Source of the DNA: Vibrio sp. Isolate32
GTDB taxonomy: Bacteria; Pseudomonadota; Gammaproteobacteria; Enterobacterales; Vibrionaceae
Direction of reading: 5' to 3'
DNA length: 33,053 nt
Assembly (NCBI RefSeq): GCF_022397955.1
Contig: NZ_JAKEUQ010000006.1
Location: 1-33,053, forward strand
Shown here: positions 16,562-25,488 of the stretch, in pieces
How positions within the stretch are numbered: the stretch's first letter is position 1
Layout: each line of letters starts with the position of its first letter
The notes under the pieces: generated by a model
What the model was told of the DNA's origin: nothing
Databases searched by the model: none
The model's input: the letters and a program-made list of their open reading frames with translations, nothing else
Translations under genes and position numbers: made by a program

Positions 16562-17584
16562 ATGCAGCAGAACCTCATTGGTGAATCCCCTAGTTTTCTC
16601 TCTGTTTTAGATAAAGTTTCTCAACTGGCTCCAATCGAAAGACCCATTCTGATCATTGGCGAGCGTGGGACGGGTAAAGAACTGATCGCTCAAAGGCTGC
16701 ATTACCTTTCAAGACGTTGGGATCAACCTTTGATCTCGCTGAACTGTTCAACCCTCAGCGAAGGTTTGATTGACTCTGAGTTGTTTGGTCATGAATCCGG
16801 TTCTTTCACAGGCTCAAAAGGTCGTCATCAAGGCCGCTTTGAAAGGGCTGAGGGCGGCACTCTATTTCTTGATGAGTTGGCAACAACTCCGCTTGCAGTT
16901 CAAGAAAAGTTGTTACGTGTTATTGAATACGGGCAATACGAACGTGTTGGCGGACAAAAAGCTTTAAGTGCGAATGTAAGACTGGTGTGTGCGACCAATG
17001 CCGACTTACCAGACATGGCATTAAAGGGCGAATTCCGAGCCGATTTATTAGATAGACTGGCGTTTGACGTTATTACTATCCCACCTCTTCGTGAGCGAAA
17101 AGAAGACATCACGCTACTAGCAGAATACTACGCCATTAAGATGTGTCGTGAATTGGAATTGGAGCTGTTTGTTGGTTTTGCCCCATCAGCCGTTGAGGCG
17201 CTGTTGGATTACTCTTGGCCGGGGAATGTACGAGAACTCAAAAACGTCATCGAGCGTGCCATCTACCAACATGGCAACAACCCATATCCTATTGAATCTT
17301 TGGTATTTAACCCGTTCAAGCCAACTTGGGACACGAATCAAGAATCTTCTCAAGAAATTGGTAATGAACCATCCAACAGCCATACTTCTTCTGAGAGTTC
17401 GTTTTCTTTGCCTCTTGACTACAAAGCATGGCAAGAGCAACAAGACATCAAACTGCTCAATCATGCCTTAAAACAGAGCAAGTACAACCAAAAACAAGCC
17501 GCCGAATTGCTAGGGCTCACCTACAACCAATTAAGGGGAATGGTGAGGAAGTACTCGATTGTCGGACAAGGCAGTGAGAAATAG
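16562..17584 (+). CDS. pspF: Phage shock operon activator PspF (sigma-54 enhancer-binding protein)
   Basis: An AAA+ ATPase that opens sigma-54 promoters, held in check by PspA. It has no N-terminal sensor domain, as usual for PspF. Walker A is GERGTGKE (33-40), Walker B GGTLFLDEL (98-106), and the Fis-type helix-turn-helix is at 308-324 (YNQKQAAELLGLTYNQL). The sigma-54-contacting loop reads GSFTGS (80-85) instead of the consensus GAFTGA; the key Phe and Thr are kept. The linker before the DNA-binding domain is long and rich in Ser, Glu and Asn. It is divergent from pspABC and is followed, 102 bases later, by sapA on the same strand. Confidence 0.95.
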   Translation: MQQNLIGESPSFLSVLDKVSQLAPIERPILIIGERGTGKELIAQRLHYLSRRWDQPLISLNCSTLSEGLIDSELFGHESGSFTGSKGRHQGRFERAEGGTLFLDELATTPLAVQEKLLRVIEYGQYERVGGQKALSANVRLVCATNADLPDMALKGEFRADLLDRLAFDVITIPPLRERKEDITLLAEYYAIKMCRELELELFVGFAPSAVEALLDYSWPGNVRELKNVIERAIYQHGNNPYPIESLVFNPFKPTWDTNQESSQEIGNEPSNSHTSSESSFSLPLDYKAWQEQQDIKLLNHALKQSKYNQKQAAELLGLTYNQLRGMVRKYSIVGQGSEK

Positions 17585-17607
17585 CCACATTCATAGGATT
17601 ATTATTT

Positions 17608-17664
17608 GGAGCCGAATAAATAAAATGTTAAATTATCCGGATCTTGAGGCTCCTCTAACGCCTC
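17608..17664 (+). repeat. Two exclusive hairpins in the sapA leader
   Basis: GGAGCC (17608-17613) can pair with GGCTCC (17648-17653), and GAGGC (17646-17650) with GCCTC (17660-17664). The two pairings share bases 17648-17650. No T-run directly follows. They lie between the pspF stop and the sapA start and may affect read-through or sapA translation, whose ribosome binding site is poor. Confidence 0.35.
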
Positions 17665-17686
17665 GTTTCGAAAAGTATTTCTTTTT

Positions 17687-19309
17687 ATGAAAGCACTAAT
17701 AAGACTATCACTGAGCATCTGCACGCTGAGCTTTTTAGCCGGATGTGGTGAGAGTGTGAATCACGAGCAAATTCGTGAAAAAGGCTTCATTTATTGCGGC
17801 CAAGGTAATCCTAGTACCTTCAACCCTCAATTGGTTGATAGTGGAATTACAGCAGAATCGCTGAGCCCTCAAATCTTCGACACACTGCTCACACTCGATC
17901 CTATGACCTATCGACCACAGCAGAACCTGGCAACAAGCTGGTCTGTCGATAAATCAGGTACTGAATACACTTTCAAACTGCGTCCTAACGTCGCCTTCCA
18001 GACCACAGACTGGTTTACGCCAACCCGTTCTATGAATGCGCAAGATGTGGTTTTTAGTTTCGAACGTATCATTGATAGCTCAAACCCATTCCACTATGTG
18101 GGCGGTGGTCTATATCCATGGTTTGCTGGCATCGATTTCAAGAACTTGATTGTCGATATCACAGCAGTGGATGACTTAACGGTTAAATTCCAATTAAGTC
18201 GACCAGATAATTCCTTTCTAAATAACATCGCTACGAGTTACGCGGTGATCCACTCTAAGGAATACGCGAACCAACTCGTGGCTGCTGATGAGAAAAATGA
18301 AATCGACTCAAAGCCGGTTGGCACAGGCCCATTCTATCTGGATGAATATCAAATCAACGACTTGGTGCGTCTTAAAAAGAACAAGCATTACTGGAAAGGT
18401 GATGTCCAAATGGACCAAGTGGTGTTCGATACCTCACAACGCGGAACCGGCACCCTCGCTAAGTTGCTGCGCAATGAATGTGATGTGTTGAACTCGCCGA
18501 TTTCTAGCCAGATTCCAATCATTCAAGCACATGAAGAGCTGAAGATATCCGCCACACCAGCGGTGAATGTCTCTTTCATCGCCCTTAATACTGAGCACCC
18601 AGCCCTGCGTGATTCTCGCGTCCGTAAAGCGCTGAACTTGGCCATCAACCGCCAGAATATTCTTGATTCGGTATACTACGGCACTGGCACCAAGGCTTAT
18701 ACGCTGCTGCCGCCGACATCTTGGGCTCATCAAGAAGACAATGTTCAAGTGCGCTATGACCGAAACTATGCGATAGCCCTTCTCAAGGAAGCCGGCGTTG
18801 AGCCAGGATTAGAGCTTTCAATGTGGGTACCGCTAGAGCCAAGAGCGTACAACCCAAGTCCGCGTAAGACCGCTGAGCTTATCCAAGCTAACTTAGCGGA
18901 CATCGGCATCGAATTGAAACTATACACTGACGATCGATTCGACCGTACACAGCTGTCTTCAATCGCGTCAACAGATCTCCTGCTAACTGGCTGGATCGGT
19001 AATACCGGCGACCCTGATAACTTCTTGCGTCCCCTACTCTCGTGCAGCTCTGAACGCGCAGGACTCAACGTATCGATGTGGTGTAATTCAGACTTTGATT
19101 TCCTTCTGGATTTAGCCTTAGAGATCAACCAACAAAGGCACCGTGTAAACTTGTATCGTCAAGCCCAAAACATTCTCAATGAGGAAGTTCCTGTGATCCC
19201 TCTGGCTCACGGAGTTCAATTCCGCGTTCATGATCGTTCACTAACCGGCTTTAAACAAAGCCCGTTCAATGCGCAACCTTTTGATCAAGTCAGAAGAGAG
19301 GTGCACTGA
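17687..19309 (+). CDS. sapA: Peptide ABC transporter substrate-binding protein SapA
   Basis: The periplasmic binding component of SapABCDF, SBP_bac_5 family (540 residues). Segments such as TDWFTPTR, MNAQDVVFSFERI, PVGTGPFYLDEY and DPDNFLRPLLSC follow enterobacterial SapA. In enterics the system is tied to antimicrobial-peptide resistance, and SapBCDF of E. coli has been linked to putrescine export. Unlike E. coli SapA, which has an ordinary signal peptide, this one carries a lipoprotein signal ending LAGC (Cys20), so it should be anchored to a membrane. ATG 17687 lacks a good ribosome binding site. The stop overlaps the sapB start by one base, opening a tight five-gene operon. Confidence 0.92.
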   Translation: MKALIRLSLSICTLSFLAGCGESVNHEQIREKGFIYCGQGNPSTFNPQLVDSGITAESLSPQIFDTLLTLDPMTYRPQQNLATSWSVDKSGTEYTFKLRPNVAFQTTDWFTPTRSMNAQDVVFSFERIIDSSNPFHYVGGGLYPWFAGIDFKNLIVDITAVDDLTVKFQLSRPDNSFLNNIATSYAVIHSKEYANQLVAADEKNEIDSKPVGTGPFYLDEYQINDLVRLKKNKHYWKGDVQMDQVVFDTSQRGTGTLAKLLRNECDVLNSPISSQIPIIQAHEELKISATPAVNVSFIALNTEHPALRDSRVRKALNLAINRQNILDSVYYGTGTKAYTLLPPTSWAHQEDNVQVRYDRNYAIALLKEAGVEPGLELSMWVPLEPRAYNPSPRKTAELIQANLADIGIELKLYTDDRFDRTQLSSIASTDLLLTGWIGNTGDPDNFLRPLLSCSSERAGLNVSMWCNSDFDFLLDLALEINQQRHRVNLYRQAQNILNEEVPVIPLAHGVQFRVHDRSLTGFKQSPFNAQPFDQVRREVH

Positions 19310-20271
19310 TGTTTTGGTATACACTAAGACGTATTAACCTGTTCGTTATCACGCTTGCGATCCTGACTATTGTCGGCTTTTCGTTACTACGACTCGACCA
19401 AACCTCACCATGGGCGATTCAAGATTTCTGGCCAGGTTGGATAAGCTATATCACTGAGTTGTCGACGCTGAATTTTGGCTTAAGCAAACACGGCACACCT
19501 ATCATTGATGAGCTTGTGGTTGTGTTCCCAGCCACATTAGAGCTGTGTTTCTTTGCCTTTGTATTAGCGCTTTTGATTGGTATCCCTTTTGGGACCATCG
19601 CCGGAATGAGACAAGGTAAGTTTGTCGACACCACTATCTCATTCACCTCAATGGCAGGTTACTCTGCACCAATATTTTGGGTCGCACTCTTGATGATCAT
19701 GGTGTTCTCTCTGCATTTTGAGATATTCCCTGTTGGTGGTCGATACGATCTACTTTATGAGATTGAACACGTGACTGGCTTTGCGATCATCGATGCCTTT
19801 TTTGCTGAAGGTCGGTACCGCGCGCATGCTTTGCAAAGTTTAATTGAACACATGGCGCTACCGTGTCTTGTTTTAGCATTGGCACCAACGACTCAGGTTA
19901 TTCGTCTCATGCGAGCATCAGTGGCTGAAGTAATGACACAGAACTACATCCGTGCGGCACGTATTAAAGGTCTATCAACAAGAGAGATCGTGACTCAGCA
20001 CGTATTACGAAATGCGATCCCACCAATTATTCCTAAGGTCGGTGTTCAACTTTCAAGTATGTTAACGCTTGCGATCATTACCGAGTCTATCTTTAACTGG
20101 CCAGGTATTGGACGCTGGTTATTGGACGCTTTATCGAATCAAGATTACGTTTCTATTCAAGCTGGCGTAATTGTGGTGGCAACTCTGGTTTTGACTGCAA
20201 ATATTCTGTCTGACCTGTTAGGCGCTATGGTCAACCCACTGGTAAGGAAGGAATGGTATGCTAACAAATAA
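19309..20271 (+). CDS. sapB: SapB, peptide ABC transporter permease
   Basis: An inner-membrane permease of the DppB/OppB type. About six membrane segments are visible, starting at residues 10-25. The ATPase-contacting EAA-like loop lies at NYIRAARIKGLSTREIVTQHVLRNA, about residues 210-240. The 320 residues are a typical length. GAGAGG upstream of ATG 19309 serves as ribosome binding site inside the end of sapA. The gene overlaps sapC by 14 bases. Together with SapC it should form the membrane channel. Confidence 0.94.
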   Translation: MFWYTLRRINLFVITLAILTIVGFSLLRLDQTSPWAIQDFWPGWISYITELSTLNFGLSKHGTPIIDELVVVFPATLELCFFAFVLALLIGIPFGTIAGMRQGKFVDTTISFTSMAGYSAPIFWVALLMIMVFSLHFEIFPVGGRYDLLYEIEHVTGFAIIDAFFAEGRYRAHALQSLIEHMALPCLVLALAPTTQVIRLMRASVAEVMTQNYIRAARIKGLSTREIVTQHVLRNAIPPIIPKVGVQLSSMLTLAIITESIFNWPGIGRWLLDALSNQDYVSIQAGVIVVATLVLTANILSDLLGAMVNPLVRKEWYANK

Positions 20272-21145
20272 CGTCTACCAGGAAGAACAAATTCCTACCC
20301 AGTTTGAGCGCTTCTGGCGTAGCTTCCGCTCTAACAGCCTTTCGATGTTTGGCTTGTGGTGTTTGATACTGATCATTCTGGTGACGATCACTTCTCCGTG
20401 GTTGGCGCCCCATGATGCACAAGAGCAAACGGGCCATCTTTTAACACCGCCATCTTGGGATCCAGCAGGTACTGTTGAATACTTCTTAGGTACCGATGAT
20501 TTAGGTCGAGATATTCTTTCTCGCTTGATCATTGGCTCTCAGCTTACCTTTGGCGCTGCGGTCGTGATTACCTTTATCGCTGCTGTCATTGGCTGTCTCA
20601 TTGGCGTACTTGCCGGTATGACGCGTGGTTTGCTATCAAGTACCCTAAACCACCTGCTTGATACGGTGATGTCGATTCCGTCTCTGCTGCTGGCAATTAT
20701 CTTTGTGGCATTCCTTGGCTTTGGCGAGTTCAATATCTTGCTAGCCTTGTGTTTGGCATTGATTCCGCGCTTTATTCGCTCGGTCTACATTGCTGTGCAT
20801 GCTGAAGTAGAGAAAGACTATATTCTGGCTTCTCGCCTTGATGGTGCGAACGATTTCTACCTGCTGTGGAACTCGATTCTTCCGAATATTCTTACTGTGG
20901 TGGCACTAGAAATTACGCTGGCGTTATCGGTCGCGATTCTTGATATCACTGCCTTAGGCTTCCTTGGTCTTGGCGCTCAAGCACCGAGTACCGAATGGGG
21001 CTCTATCCTCGGTGATTCTGTAGAATTGATTTATCTCGCACCATGGACAGTAACCCTACCTGGCCTAGCCATTATGTTTACAGTGATTGTGATTAACCTC
21101 GTCGGTGAAGGTGTTCGCCAAGCGTTAAATGCAGGAATCGAATAA
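20258..21145 (+). CDS. sapC: SapC, peptide ABC transporter permease
   Basis: The second inner-membrane permease, DppC/OppC type (295 residues). A short cytoplasmic N-terminus ([17 protein letters not shown]) leads to the first membrane segment (about 29-48). The periplasmic segment contains [19 protein letters not shown], a mark of the family, and the EAA-like loop is at about 185-212 ([20 protein letters not shown]). ATG 20258 is preceded by AAGGAAGG. It overlaps sapB by 14 bases, and its stop shares one base with the sapD start. Confidence 0.94.
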   Translation: MLTNNVYQEEQIPTQFERFWRSFRSNSLSMFGLWCLILIILVTITSPWLAPHDAQEQTGHLLTPPSWDPAGTVEYFLGTDDLGRDILSRLIIGSQLTFGAAVVITFIAAVIGCLIGVLAGMTRGLLSSTLNHLLDTVMSIPSLLLAIIFVAFLGFGEFNILLALCLALIPRFIRSVYIAVHAEVEKDYILASRLDGANDFYLLWNSILPNILTVVALEITLALSVAILDITALGFLGLGAQAPSTEWGSILGDSVELIYLAPWTVTLPGLAIMFTVIVINLVGEGVRQALNAGIE

Positions 21146-22146
21146 TGCCGTTACTTGATATTCGACATCTAACCATTGAAATTGAGACCCCTCAAGGGAT
21201 GGTTAAAGCGGTAGATCGAATGAGTATTACCCTCAATGAAGGGGAAATTCGTGGTTTAGTAGGTGAATCAGGCTCAGGTAAAAGCTTGGTTGCTAAAGCG
21301 ATCGTTGGTGTTTGTAAAGAAAACTGGAAGGTATCCGCTGACCGTATGCGACTCGGGAACGTTGACCTGCTTCAACTAACACCGAAAGAGCGCAGACGTG
21401 TTATTGCTCGTGATATCGCGATGATTTTCCAAGAGCCGTCAACGTGTCTTGATCCTTCTGAAAAAGTAGGTAACCAGCTCATTGAAGCGATCCCTTCCCA
21501 TGCATTTGAAGGTCGTTGGTGGCAACGGTTTAAGTGGCGTAAAAAACAAGCAATCGCGTTACTGCACAAAGTCGGCATCAAAGACCACTCTCGCCTGATG
21601 GACAGTTACTCTTATGAGCTAACCGATGGTGAGTGTCAAAAAGTCATGATCGCAATGGCGATAGCTGCCAAGCCAAAAGTCTTGATTGCCGATGAACCAA
21701 CCAACGATTTAGACCCGATTACTCAATCTCAGATCTTGCGTCTGTTGAGCCGAATGAATCAGATCAATAACACGACCATCATCCTGATCGGCCATGACTT
21801 AACGACCATCACTCAATGGGCGACTCGAATTACTGTTATGTACTGTGGTCAGTCTGTTGAATCTGCGGATACGCAAAAGCTGTTGGATGCACCAAAGCAC
21901 CCATACACTGTGGCTCTGTTGAAAGCGATGCCAGACTTTAACGACTGGATACCACACAAAGAGAAACTTCAGTCACTACCAGGGTCGATTCCTCCACTAC
22001 AGCATCTTCCTATTGGTTGTCGATTGGGTCCACGTTGCCCTTACGCGCAAAGACAGTGTGTAGAAATCCCACATACTAAACGAATCAAAAACCATAAGTT
22101 TAACTGTCATTTCCCTCTGAATATGGAGAAGAAAAAGAAATCATGA
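21145..22146 (+). CDS. sapD: SapD, peptide ABC transporter ATPase
   Basis: One of two ATPases powering the Sap transporter. Walker A GESGSGKS lies at 40-47 and Walker B VLIADEPT near 187-194. The ABC signature is degenerate (LTDGE instead of LSGGQ), as in E. coli SapD, which has LTEGE. The C-terminal oligopeptide-transporter extension has the Cys-containing pattern [14 protein letters not shown] seen in this subfamily, where it can hold an iron-sulfur cluster in relatives. The length is 333 residues. In E. coli SapD also affects Trk potassium uptake; whether that applies here is unknown. It overlaps sapF by four bases (ATGA). Confidence 0.94.
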   Translation: MPLLDIRHLTIEIETPQGMVKAVDRMSITLNEGEIRGLVGESGSGKSLVAKAIVGVCKENWKVSADRMRLGNVDLLQLTPKERRRVIARDIAMIFQEPSTCLDPSEKVGNQLIEAIPSHAFEGRWWQRFKWRKKQAIALLHKVGIKDHSRLMDSYSYELTDGECQKVMIAMAIAAKPKVLIADEPTNDLDPITQSQILRLLSRMNQINNTTIILIGHDLTTITQWATRITVMYCGQSVESADTQKLLDAPKHPYTVALLKAMPDFNDWIPHKEKLQSLPGSIPPLQHLPIGCRLGPRCPYAQRQCVEIPHTKRIKNHKFNCHFPLNMEKKKKS

Positions 22147-22925
22147 GTGCATTATTAGAAGTCAGTGAATTATCTAAAGACTTTACGACTCGCTCTGGCC
22201 TTTTCCGTAAGAAGATTCATCAAGCGGTGAAGCCGGTAAGCTTTACGCTTGAAGCTGGCCAAACGATCGGCTTTATTGGTCAGAACGGCTCTGGGAAATC
22301 GACATTAGCAAGAATGCTAGCGGGCATGGTAGAACCGACTGTGGGTGAGATTCGTGTAAACGGTGAAAAGCTAGAGCATAAAGACTACTCAACTCGCTGT
22401 AAGTTGATTCGCATGATCTTCCAAGATCCCAACACATCGCTTAACCCGCGCATCCAGATTGGCCGTATTCTGGAAGGCCCACTGAAGCGAAACACCAACA
22501 TGCCGCCAGAAGCCCGTATGCGCCGTGTAAAGGACACACTATTACGTGTAGGTCTTCTACCAGAGCATGCTTACTTCTACCCTCAGATGCTTGCTGCAGG
22601 CCAGAAACAAAGAGTTTGTCTAGCTCGTGCCTTGATACTTCAGCCATCAATCATTGTCGCTGACGAAGCTCTAAACGGTCTAGATATGGCAATGCGTTCT
22701 CAGATCATCAACCTATTCTTAGAGCTGCAAGAAGAGATGGGCGTATCCTTCGTCTACGTATCTCAACACCTTGGCATTGTTAAGCACATCACCGACAAAA
22801 TCATTGTGATGCATGAAGGTGATGTGGTTGAGAGCGGGGATACCGATGAAGTGCTGACCAACCCAAGTCACCAAATCACACAAAGACTGGTTGAGAGTCA
22901 TTTTTCCAAAGCGCCAAATCACTAA
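22143..22925 (+). CDS. sapF: SapF, peptide ABC transporter ATPase
   Basis: The second ATPase of the Sap transporter (260 residues). Walker A GQNGSGKS lies at 46-53, the signature reads LAAGQ (in [16 protein letters not shown]) and Walker B is IIVADEAL. E. coli SapF has the same kind of altered signature (LAPGQ). The sequence [11 protein letters not shown] is the Q-loop region. It closes sapABCDF. A DUF2927 gene starts 35 bases later with its own strong ribosome binding site and may be co-transcribed. Confidence 0.94.
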   Translation: MSALLEVSELSKDFTTRSGLFRKKIHQAVKPVSFTLEAGQTIGFIGQNGSGKSTLARMLAGMVEPTVGEIRVNGEKLEHKDYSTRCKLIRMIFQDPNTSLNPRIQIGRILEGPLKRNTNMPPEARMRRVKDTLLRVGLLPEHAYFYPQMLAAGQKQRVCLARALILQPSIIVADEALNGLDMAMRSQIINLFLELQEEMGVSFVYVSQHLGIVKHITDKIIVMHEGDVVESGDTDEVLTNPSHQITQRLVESHFSKAPNH

Positions 22926-22960
22926 GCTAGAACCACGCTATGTTGAGTAGGAGGGAAAGT

Positions 22961-23740
22961 ATGTTACGAACCGCTACAATGCTTCCCCTCTTGCTTGTTA
23001 GCCTCTCATTTAAAGCGGCAAGCACACCGCTTACTTGGTTAGATAGAGCCTTCATAGAAACCGCGTTTTATAACGTGGCACTGCAACACGAATATTCCTC
23101 AGGGACTAAACCACTCGCCAAATGGCAACAACCGCTCAAAATTTGGATTGACCATCGTGTCGGCGATAAAGAGCTTCATCAAGAGCTCGCCGAACTGCAT
23201 ATTCAGCACTTAGCTCAAGTGACTCAACACCCCATATCACTCGTCAATAAAGAATCTGAGGCGAACGTTAAGTGGATATACACCAGACAAAGCAAGTGGA
23301 TTTCAGAGTCCAAACGCGTACTCAACCTCAAATCGACCGAGCACCTAAACAGTGCGATTTGCACAGCAGGCTATCGAACTAACGCAAAAGGTGAAATTGT
23401 CTATGCAGGAATCATTATTCCTGTTGATCAGGCTAGGTCACGAGGAAAGCTTGTTGCCTGTATCGTAGAAGAAATCACACAAGTTCTTGGGCTACCCAAT
23501 GATTCAGATAAAGCCTACCCCTCCATCTTCAATGACCATACGCCAGAAGACCTACTTTCACCGTTAGACGTGGTGCTACTTCAATTACTCTACGAACCAG
23601 AGTTGAAAGCTGGAGTGACCAAAGCACAAGTAAAACCCATTGTGCGAAAAGTTTTGAAGAGGTACCACGAGACGGGCGTACTTAAACGGGCACCAAAGAC
23701 AGCACAGCAAGCGCCTTTGTATCAATTGATTGGATATTAG
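22961..23740 (+). CDS. DUF2927 family exported protein
   Basis: Function unknown. The frame opens at 22940, but ATG 22961 has a GGAGGG six bases upstream and gives a clean signal peptide (MLRTATMLPLLLVSLSFKAA), so I take 259 residues as the product, exported to the periplasm. The DUF2927 hallmark CIVEEITQVLGLPND lies at about residues 167-181, followed by SPLDVVLLQLLYEPELKAG. The family recalls degenerate zincin-type metallopeptidases, but the HExxH metal site is replaced by EEITQ, so peptidase activity is not supported. Two cysteines (about 134 and 167) might form a disulfide. The gene follows sapF by 35 bases and may belong to the sap transcript. Confidence 0.72.
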   Translation: MLRTATMLPLLLVSLSFKAASTPLTWLDRAFIETAFYNVALQHEYSSGTKPLAKWQQPLKIWIDHRVGDKELHQELAELHIQHLAQVTQHPISLVNKESEANVKWIYTRQSKWISESKRVLNLKSTEHLNSAICTAGYRTNAKGEIVYAGIIIPVDQARSRGKLVACIVEEITQVLGLPNDSDKAYPSIFNDHTPEDLLSPLDVVLLQLLYEPELKAGVTKAQVKPIVRKVLKRYHETGVLKRAPKTAQQAPLYQLIGY

Positions 23741-23792
23741 TACGCGAGATAGTGGTTGTGTTGTTTGGGGAGCACTGGAAAAGCAAACAGAA

Positions 23793-23822
23793 TTAAAGCG
23801 TTGCCTAACACGAGGCAACGCT
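23793..23822. terminator. Convergent hairpin terminator between DUF2927 and DUF2750 genes
   Basis: AGCGTTGCCT (23797-23806) pairs perfectly with AGGCAACGCT (23813-23822) around six bases. On the minus strand it is followed by TTTAATT, so it best ends the DUF2750 gene. On the plus strand there is no T-run. Confidence 0.7.
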
Positions 23823-23844
23823 AACTTATGATGTAACGGGAAGA

Positions 23845-24234
23845 TTAACGCTTAGCAGCCTGTTTCTTCAACTCGAAGTCGAATTCATCAGGGAACAGGA
23901 TAACGCCTTCTTCTTGCTCATTAGGGAATACAACCACAGCCAGTTCATCGTCTTCTAGGCCGTTCGTCCAGCGGCTGTGCCATTTGTTTAATGAGATAGA
24001 CTCAGCCTTACACTCTGCCCAGTCACCTGTCGCCCATGACTCAGCAAACTCTTGGTTTGGCCATACAGGAACGCAGTCTTCGTCTTCTGTGTTTAGCATT
24101 ACACAACCGTGCTCATCGGTTAAGATCCATACTTCACGGTTTGCTACGATTTCTTTCACACAGTACTTTAGGCGTTGCTCACCCGTATACTTATTAATTT
24201 CAGCGATTCTTTTATCGTCTAGCTGTGTAGTCAT
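23845..24234 (-). CDS. DUF2750 family protein
   Basis: A small soluble acidic protein of 129 residues without signal or membrane segment. The DUF2750 features are visible: an N-terminal helix (NKYTGEQRLKYCVKEIVANREVW), GCVMLNTEDEDCVPVWPNQEFAESWA in the middle and WTNGLEDDELAVVVFPNEQEEGVILFPDEF at the end. No molecular function is known for the family and none can be read from the sequence. It stands alone, convergent with the DUF2927 gene and in the same direction as the pyrophosphatase gene upstream, from which a strong terminator separates it. Confidence 0.8.
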   Translation of the reverse strand: MTTQLDDKRIAEINKYTGEQRLKYCVKEIVANREVWILTDEHGCVMLNTEDEDCVPVWPNQEFAESWATGDWAECKAESISLNKWHSRWTNGLEDDELAVVVFPNEQEEGVILFPDEFDFELKKQAAKR

Positions 24235-24334
24235 CTTAATTTCCTACTTTAGTCAGTAACTTTGCGCTTAAAGTTATTTTATGCGGAGTGCTTTTAACTG
24301 CAAATATTATCGATGAAGAAAAGTGCTTACTTCA

Positions 24335-24367
24335 AAGAAAAACGCCTGCTAACTTAGCAGGCGTTTA
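24335..24367 (-). terminator. Terminator of the pyrophosphatase gene
   Basis: AACGCCTGCT (24341-24350) pairs perfectly with AGCAGGCGTT (24356-24365) around five bases, followed on the minus strand by a T-run. It lies about 20 bases beyond the ppaC stop. Confidence 0.9.
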
Positions 24368-24383
24368 TTATTAAGTGACTTGA

Positions 24384-25289
24384 TTAAACAAGCTCACCTT
24401 GTAGCCAAGGCCAGCCTTGCTTCTTACGGCTTAATGTGTTTTCCATCATTAGCATGCCGTCTTTTTCGTGCTTAACCAATTTCTCAGCCCACTCACCTTT
24501 GTAAAGTAGACGAGTTTGAGCCGTAGTGATGTCAGTAAGCATTACAGCTGCGAATGCTAGACCGTCTTTCTCACAACGCTCTTCAAGATCCGCTTCAAGT
24601 GCTTCGATCATACCGTCAACTTGCTCAAGAGTCGCAAGCTCAACTTGACCAACAACAACATCGCGACCGTTGAATGGGTAGCCTTTAAGGTCTTTTTCTA
24701 CTAGCTGTGCAGCAGATAGACCTTCGATGTTGGTTTTAGCGATTAGAAGTGCTTTAATGAATGCATCAACGTCGTCTACGCCAGCGATTTCAGCAAGTTC
24801 AGCAACCGCGTCTTTATCTTTTTGAGTACAAGTTGGAGATGCGAAACCAACTGTGTCTGAAAGGATTGCAGACATCATTAGCTTAGCGATTTGTTGAGAG
24901 ATAGCGTGGCCTTCAATCTTGAACATGTTGAAAAGTACTGTGTTTGTACAACCAACAGGCCAGATCCAAGCTTCCATTGGGTTTACTGTCATCACGTCAC
25001 CTAGGCGGTGGTGATCGACAATACCTAGGATCTCTGCGTCAGCAACATCGTCTGGTGCTTGTGCTAGATCTGAGTAGTCTACTAGCCAGATTTTCTCACC
25101 AGCAACAGAAGTACGAAGTTCTGGCATTTCTGCACCAGCAACTTCAAGAATGTGTTGAGTTTCGCGGTTGATCTCGCCTTGGCGAATTGGTGTCGCTTCC
25201 TCGCCACGAGCTTTAAGAAGCTCTGTTGCAACTAACGCACTACAAATACTGTCACTATCAGGGTTTTTGTGACCAACAACTAAAATCAT
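24384..25289 (-). CDS. ppaC: Manganese-dependent inorganic pyrophosphatase (family II)
   Basis: Hydrolyses pyrophosphate to phosphate in the cytoplasm using manganese or cobalt. It is a DHH-family enzyme: GHKNPDSDS (6-14) and DYSD (71-74) supply metal ligands, VDHH (91-94) is the DHH motif, and the C-terminal DHHA2 domain ends with RKKQGWPW (288-295), where the Arg and Lys bind the substrate. The frame reaches back to 25349. ATG 25289 with AGGAAG upstream gives the normal start MILVVGHKNPDSD, so the product is 301 residues. It is divergent from a putative manganese exporter, a meaningful neighbour for a manganese enzyme. Confidence 0.95.
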   Translation of the reverse strand: MILVVGHKNPDSDSICSALVATELLKARGEEATPIRQGEINRETQHILEVAGAEMPELRTSVAGEKIWLVDYSDLAQAPDDVADAEILGIVDHHRLGDVMTVNPMEAWIWPVGCTNTVLFNMFKIEGHAISQQIAKLMMSAILSDTVGFASPTCTQKDKDAVAELAEIAGVDDVDAFIKALLIAKTNIEGLSAAQLVEKDLKGYPFNGRDVVVGQVELATLEQVDGMIEALEADLEERCEKDGLAFAAVMLTDITTAQTRLLYKGEWAEKLVKHEKDGMLMMENTLSRKKQGWPWLQGELV

Positions 25290-25428
25290 GTTTCTTCCTA
25301 TTACACTAACAATTACGACTCTACCTATAGAGCCTCTCTTTATTGGCACACTTTACCTTATTTTTTTAGTTTGGTCATGTTTCGTCGATTTTCCCCACTT
25401 CAAGAATAGAAAAAATCCAACAATGCAA

Positions 25429-25456
25429 TTGATAATTATTATCATTCGTGTATATT
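25429..25456 (+). promoter_or_regulatory. Promoter with overlapping perfect 7-1-7 Fur-type box
   Basis: TGATAATTATTATCA at 25430-25444 is an exact 7-1-7 inverted repeat (TGATAAT-N-ATTATCA), the form used for Fur and related metal-responsive repressors. It overlaps a plausible promoter for the plus-strand exporter gene: TTGATA (25429-25434) and TATATT (25451-25456) at 16-base spacing. A further half site, TGATAAT, lies at 25456-25462. Binding would cover the -35 region and spacer, so repression by metal-loaded Fur or Mur is the inference. Confidence 0.75.
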
Positions 25457-25488
25457 GATAATTAGACACCTATTTTTGAGTAACACCA

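Noticed and set aside
22961..23740. Calling the DUF2927 protein a zinc metallopeptidase
   Set aside because: The position of a possible HExxH reads EEITQ and lacks the histidines, so catalysis is not supported.
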